Shown one piece after another: positions 59,465 through 64,000 of a DNA stretch of 64,000 nt. How positions within the stretch are numbered: the stretch's first letter is position 1; every line of letters starts with the position of its first letter. The notes beneath the pieces were generated by a model that was given only the letters and a program-made list of their open reading frames with translations, was not told where the DNA came from and ran no database searches. The translations under genes and the position numbers were made by a program. Origin of the DNA: Ridgeia piscesae (taxonomy: Eukaryota > Annelida > Polychaeta > Sabellida > Siboglinidae); assembly GCA_025642075.2 (NCBI GenBank), contig JAODUO010000585.1, positions 218,910-282,909 on the forward strand. Direction: 5' to 3'.

Positions 59465-60598
59465 GTGGATGGATCCCCATCAACATACCTGTCAGTGTTT
59501 CGAAGTTTCAGCGAGTTTCGACGGGTCTACTTTACCAGGTTTACCAGCGCGTTCAGTTCTATCTTGAAAATATTGGCCCTTATCGTTGCAACGCAGGGGG
59601 GATACACAGAGAAGCCAAATACTAGAGGCATAGATAAAGATAGTAAAAAGACATCAGCAAAGAACAGCCTGGAAAGCCCTACGGAATTTGGTTATAAATG
59701 TGTTTGTTTAAATGCAAGGAGCATAGTAAACAAAAGAAATGAACTAAACATTATGGTAGAAGATATTGACCCTCACATAATAGGTATAACTGAATCTTGG
59801 GCCACACCCGATATATCAGATGCCGAATTAGGAATGACAGGGTATGTAATGTTTAGGAAAGATAGATTAGGAAGAAGGGGAGGCGGAGTTATTTTATATA
59901 TTAAAGAATCCATCCAAGCTTATGAAATAAAATTAGAAAAAGAAGAAGAATGTGAAGAAGCTGTCTGGTGTAACATAGTTACAGGAAACTCAACATTAAC
60001 TGTTGGGTTAGTGTATCGGAGTCCAAACATAAGCATGGAAGAGAATGAAAAAATACATAACGCTATCAAAGAAGTGAGTAAACGGGACTGTATTATTATG
60101 GGGGATTTTAACCATGGGCATATACAGCGGACATCTCTACAGAGTACCGGGAGAGAGGATCAAGAGTTTTTTAATTTAGTACAAGATAGTTTCCTTTCTC
60201 AACATGTGTTAGAAGCAACCAGGGGCGAGAACGTGTTAGACATAGTATTGAGCTCACAGAAGGAATGTGTTGATAATGTCAAGATATGTGAGCCACTGGG
60301 GTGTAGTGATCATAACCAGATACATTTTATCATCAAAGTAAAGGGAGAAAGGAATAGAAAAATAAGGTACAGGAAACATTTTCACAAAGGAAGATATAAG
60401 GACATGAGGGAATATTTAGCAAAGATAGACTTGAATAACACACTGAAGAATAAGACAGCAACAGAATGCTGGAATATTTTAAAGAGTGAAATTGACTGCG
60501 TCGTTGACAAATTTGTCCCCTTGAAAAACAGGGGAAACGGTCAAAGAAGAAACACTTATCGAAGGAAGCTATTAGAAAAATCAAGTACAAGCAAATGA
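59465..60598 (+). CDS. LINE endonuclease frame
   Basis: 377 codons, with the APE-type endonuclease at roughly residues 77-292. All catalytic motifs are visible: NARSI, TESW, GGGVILYI, GLVYRSP, MGDFNH, LDIVLSS and CSDHNQ. Endonuclease and linker are intact up to the frame break near 60540, where one base separates this frame from its natural continuation. The element nicks target DNA to prime reverse transcription; this copy cannot do so alone because the RT is broken. The true start may be earlier or later than the ATG at 59465. Confidence 0.87.
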   Translation: MDGSPSTYLSVFRSFSEFRRVYFTRFTSAFSSILKILALIVATQGGYTEKPNTRGIDKDSKKTSAKNSLESPTEFGYKCVCLNARSIVNKRNELNIMVEDIDPHIIGITESWATPDISDAELGMTGYVMFRKDRLGRRGGGVILYIKESIQAYEIKLEKEEECEEAVWCNIVTGNSTLTVGLVYRSPNISMEENEKIHNAIKEVSKRDCIIMGDFNHGHIQRTSLQSTGREDQEFFNLVQDSFLSQHVLEATRGENVLDIVLSSQKECVDNVKICEPLGCSDHNQIHFIIKVKGERNRKIRYRKHFHKGRYKDMREYLAKIDLNNTLKNKTATECWNILKSEIDCVVDKFVPLKNRGNGQRRNTYRRKLLEKSSTSK

Positions 60599-62460
60599 TG
60601 TGGAAGACATATAGACATACTGGAAGTGAAGAAGACTATAACATTTATAAAGAAGCACTTAATCAAGCTACAGCTGAAATTAGAAATACAAAGAGAAGCT
60701 ACGAACAAAAAATAGCTTTTAATATAAAACATGACAGCAAGAGTTTTTAGTATGTTCGAAGTAAACAGAAAGTTCAGGATAAGGTCGGTCCTCTAGAAGG
60801 TAGTGATGGAAACATAATAACAGAGGGATTCTAATGGCAGAAAACCTAAATGAGTACTTTAGTTCGGTGTTTACCAGGGAAGATATTAGTATATTACCAA
60901 CAGTACTTGAGACTAAGTTCGAAGGGAGAGAGTTTGACTATTTAGGACAACTAATTGTAACCCCAACAATGGTAGCTATGAAAATAAGAGATATGAAGAA
61001 TAATAAATCACCTGGAGTGGATGGGATTCCTCCCAAATTACTATTGGAAATTGTAGAACAAATCAGCATACCGCTTGCAACAGTGTTCACCAATTTGTCA
61101 TTAGAGGAGGGAATAGTTCCGTTAGAATGGAAAGAAGCAAACATTATACCATTATTTAAAAAAGGTTCGAGAAACAAGTCAGAGAACTACAGACCAGTGA
61201 GTTTAACATCGGTGATTTGCAAACTATTGGAAGGACTAATTAAAGATCACCTGGTTGATTTTCTTGTGTTAAAAATAAATTGATAAACCCATCTCAACAT
61301 TGGTTTAAAAGAGAGGTCATGCTTAACAAATAGGTTATGTTTTTTGGAAGATGTTACAAAGTGGCTAGATGAGGATCGCCAGTAGATATAATCTATTTAG
61401 ATTTTTAAAAAGCCTTTGACAAAGTGCCACACCAAAGACTACTACTTAAACTAAAGGCCCATGGTATAGGAAATGGAATGATCAACTGGATAGAAAAATG
61501 GCTTATTGGTAGAAGACAAAGAGTCGTAGTTGATGGGGAGGTTTCAAACTGGAAAGCGGTTTTGAGTGGAGTACCGCAGGGATCAGTACTGGGACCTATT
61601 TTATTCTTAATATATATCAATGATTTGGATGATGACATAACAAGCAAGGTGTTGAAGTTTGCGGACGACACAAAAGTGTTTAGGAAAATTAAAAGAGATG
61701 CAGATAGACAGCATTTACAAGATGATCTTAATAGTTGATAGAATGGTCTGAGAAGTGGCAAATGCTGTTTAATTTGGGAAAGTGTAAGTGCCTTCACACA
61801 GGACATGGGAATGAAGATGCACACAATATACAATGGGTGGTACTGTACTAAATACTACCTTAAAGGAAAAGGACTTAGGTTAACTATTAGTGCTGACATG
61901 AAGGTATCAGAGCATTGTGGAATTGCAGCAGCGAAGGGAAACCAAATTCTTGGATTAATTAGGCGAAATATAGTGTACAAAGAAAAAGAACTAATAATAC
62001 CGCTGTATAAAACAATAGTTAGGCCTCACTTAGAATATTGTATACAAGCATGGAGGCCATATCGCAGAAGGATATTGATATGCTAGAAAGAGTACAAAAG
62101 AGAGTAACCAAAATGATACCAAAACTCAGGAATATTAGTTATGAAATGCGTCTAAGAGAATGTGGTTTAACAACACTAGAAACCAGAAGATTGAGAGGAG
62201 ATCAGATTGAGGTGTTTAAAATATTGAATGGATATGAAAATATTCACAGAAATATTTTTTTCACAGTCAAGGAAGAGAGAAGGACTAGAGGACATGGAGT
62301 TACATTAGCAAAGAAGCAGTGTAGACTAGATATTAGAAAATTTTCACAAAGAACAGTAAACGAATGGAACAGATTATCAGCTGATTGTGTAGGTGCTAGT
62401 AGTGTTAATATATTTAAAAATAAAATCGACATATACCTAAGAAGGGCGGGGTATACTTAG
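60541..62460 (+). pseudogene. LINE reverse transcriptase, multiple frame breaks
   Basis: The RT continues in pieces. The linker 60541-60835 has a TAG near 60748 and a shift near 60832. 60834-61265 carries SPGVDGIPPKLL and NYRPVSLTSVICKLLEG. 61265-61420 has several shifts. 61421-61735 carries GVPQGSVLGPILFLIYINDL and the FADDTK active-site box. A shift near 61733 and another near 62065 precede the C-terminal part ending RRAGYT before TAG 62458-62460. Motif order is complete, so this was a full element that decayed. Confidence 0.9.
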
Positions 62461-62750
62461 ATAGATAGGTTGGACTCTCGATAAGCCAAATGGCTTCCTA
62501 GTCCACCTGCCATCTAGAGTTGAATCTCTAGGTGGCAATCTTGTTAAATCTTGTTAAAAAACCGAAATTCAGCTATTTCTGAACGAAAATCATGTTCGCT
62601 TCCCTACAGTGGCTACACGGCGATTATTTTAACGGAATTTTAAATACAGATTTGCCCGATCTGCCGCTCAATGCACCAAACATTCGCTACGTCACACATC
62701 AGTCAAAATGGCGCGACTTACGAACTTTGAGAGAAAAGGTGTTCAGAGTT

Positions 62751-62864
62751 TTTTTACTAATAAACCACTGACTTAAAAAATGTGATTACCGTTCAGAATA
62801 GTTCGTTTTTATCAACTCTTTCACGTGCATAGCATGTAACTTTTCCCTTTTGGTTCCCTTTAAA
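62751..62864 (-). repeat. Dispersed repeat R3, copy 2 (inverted)
   Basis: Reverse complement of the R3 unit at 49416-49550, ending CTTTTGGTTCCCTTTAAAG. It is the most diverged of the three copies. With copy 3 it forms an inverted pair about 1 kb apart. Confidence 0.9.
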
Positions 62865-62878
62865 GAAAGAGTAGTGCG

Positions 62879-62879
<1 letters not shown>

Positions 62880-62961
<82 letters not shown>
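62880..62961. repeat. (GA)n microsatellite
   Basis: About 80 bases of GA repeat, directly beside R3 copy 2. The Ser-Leu frames on the other strand are artefacts. Confidence 0.97.
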
Positions 62962-62963
<2 letters not shown>

Positions 62964-62964
62964 G

Positions 62965-63455
62965 GAGAGCACGCACGCACCATGTAACTTCACGTCTGGC
63001 GCCCACGGAGCCAGGCCAGTTAGACAATTGTATTGACTTCTGTATTATGCTGTCTGTATTAAAGTTCTTGAAACGAACACTTGGAAAAGTCTTCTGCAAA
63101 TGATTGAGTAATTAGAATCTCTCTCAAGGCAACATTTTAAAATGCCTTGTCCACTGTCACATAAACTACAGTTGATATAGGCACTTCAACAAAATCTGCT
63201 GCGGCGGTGATTTTGCGTGCGCGCAAAACCGCGTAGCTGCAGCGTCGTTTCTTTTACTTGGATCTGGTACTGTTTTGTTTTAACTCTCTGATTCGCGCGC
63301 ATTTTTTATGATTGACGTCATCGGATGGCGGCTCCAACTTGGTGGTAAGTTGAACTTTATTTACGTCGTTTTATTTTTTTAATTTGACCAAAATTAAGCT
63401 AGATTTCACCGATATTATAACATAGCTGTGTTTCATTAACAATTTACCAAACTAT
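62965..63455. other. No recognisable gene
   Basis: Moderately CpG-containing unique sequence (GCGTGCGCGCAAAACCGCG near 63213). No coding family was seen. Confidence 0.5.
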
Positions 63456-63461
63456 GTGTTA

Positions 63462-63840
63462 TGGTATATTGAAATAGTTTGTGTTTAGGGTAATTTAGGA
63501 TGTTTATTCTAATCTGTGGTGAAGAAACTTTTGGAGTGCACGGGCTCTAAAGATGGATTTGAGCCATTCAAACAGCGTGAAGTTTTACCGTTGTCATGGG
63601 TTGGATCTCGGTGAAATTACGTGGGTGCGTCACAAAACAAGTCGGGTTAAGCACTATAGGTGTGGGTATATTGAAAAATGTTGTGTTTAGGGTAATTTAG
63701 GATGTTTATTTTAATCTGTGGTGAAGAAATTTTTGGTGTGCGTGGGTTAGCAAGATGGTTTTGAGCCATTCAAAAGTTTTGAAGTTTCATCATTGCTAAC
63801 CCAGTTAGCGTAGGCGTTGTGTCACGTGGGTATCGATGGA
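63462..63840. repeat. About 200-bp direct duplication
   Basis: 63462-63640 and 63664-63840 share GTGTTTAGGGTAATTTAGGA, AATCTGTGGTGAAGAAA and TTGAGCCATTCAAA at matching offsets (about 200 bp). They are diverged by point changes. Non-coding. Confidence 0.85.
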
Positions 63841-63865
63841 ATCGTGAGCGTGTTACCAAATTATT

Positions 63866-64000
63866 GGCTTAAAGGGAACCAAAAGGGAAATATTAAGTGC
63901 TATGTACGTGAAAGAGCTAATACAAAGCAACCATTCTGAACGGTAATCACATTTTTAACGTCAGTTTTATTAGTAAAATAATTCCAAAGTGGATAATTTT
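63866..64000 (+). repeat. Dispersed repeat R3, copy 3, cut by the window edge
   Basis: Nearly identical to 49416-49550 and still matching at the last base of the window, so the element may extend further. Confidence 0.92.

Larger units (their letters stand above)
59465..62560 (+). mobile_element. CR1-like non-LTR retrotransposon, nearly complete pol
   Basis: A LINE with endonuclease, reverse transcriptase, conserved C terminus, short 3' untranslated region and a 10-bp tail unit (CTTGTTAAAT, about two copies). The 5' limit is uncertain; no promoter or ORF1 was recognised. The order EN-RT and motifs (PQGSVLGPILF, FADDTK) place it in the Jockey/CR1/L2 group. The tail unit differs from the 8-bp tails known for vertebrate CR1. 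The 5'-truncated copy at 7037-7745 belongs to the same family. Several frame breaks make it non-autonomous now. Confidence 0.92.

Noticed and set aside
62786..63099. Ser-Leu rich small proteins
   Set aside because: They are translations of the (GA)n microsatellite.

Overview
The window is animal nuclear DNA. It has spliced genes with GT-AG introns, C2H2 zinc-finger genes, non-LTR retrotransposons, a tRNA-derived SINE, a Penelope-like element and a Merlin-type DNA transposon, and a very large amount of tandem repeat in an AT-rich background. Nothing points to bacteria, virus or organelle. The gene set (a RAD51D-like gene, P2X7-like C-terminal domain, finger genes without a KRAB box, CR1-like LINEs) fits a marine invertebrate; a mollusc or other lophotrochozoan is a guess, not a demonstrated placement.

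Layout. 1-1285 is a 56-bp satellite, followed by a decayed Penelope GIY-YIG fragment (1405-1837). 1.8-13.1 kb is mostly gene-poor: a hairpin element (3.6 kb), a SINE tail (4.9 kb), a 5'-truncated CR1-like LINE (7.0-7.7 kb), a (CA)n block and a 20/100-bp higher-order satellite (10.6-11.2 kb). 13153-21307 holds a RAD51D-like gene on the plus strand. Six coding blocks are recognisable, but the part that should carry the Walker A ATPase exons is missing, and a 3-kb satellite of 30-bp units fills the last intron. 21.3-29.8 kb has unassigned coding-like patches, a tetranucleotide array abutting a LINE fragment, and a full SINE copy.

29.8-45.1 kb contains two paralogous zinc-finger genes on the minus strand (ZNF-A 30208-33344, ZNF-B 40202-45086). 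Both have the same architecture: an acidic or charged exon joined in phase 0 to one exon carrying SUMO-type motifs and all the fingers. Between and inside them lie two LINE fragments, a 27-bp satellite (38.1-39.3 kb) and a 62-bp satellite inside the ZNF-B intron. The 5' untranslated part of ZNF-A is a chain of eight mini-uORFs. Each one ends in an ATGA overlap with the next start, and the last overlaps the predicted start of the zinc-finger protein.

45.1-64 kb contains dispersed repeats, a LINE fragment beside a (GCCC/ACCC)n array, three exons of a damaged P2X7-like gene (50.3-52.3 kb), and a Merlin transposase copy (55.3-56.2 kb) followed by a canonical histone-type 3' stem-loop. They are followed by an 11-bp CpG-rich satellite (56.7-56.95 kb), a SINE, a longer CR1-like LINE with intact endonuclease but broken reverse transcriptase (59.5-62.6 kb), and three copies of a TTAA-flanked repeat.

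Most likely functional genes: ZNF-A and ZNF-B, probably nuclear sequence-specific repressors. The RAD51D-like gene is either a damaged copy or an assembly-affected orthologue. The remaining coding traces are mobile-element or pseudogene remains. The best leads are the uORF chain, the histone stem-loop on a transposon and the Walker-less RAD51D.
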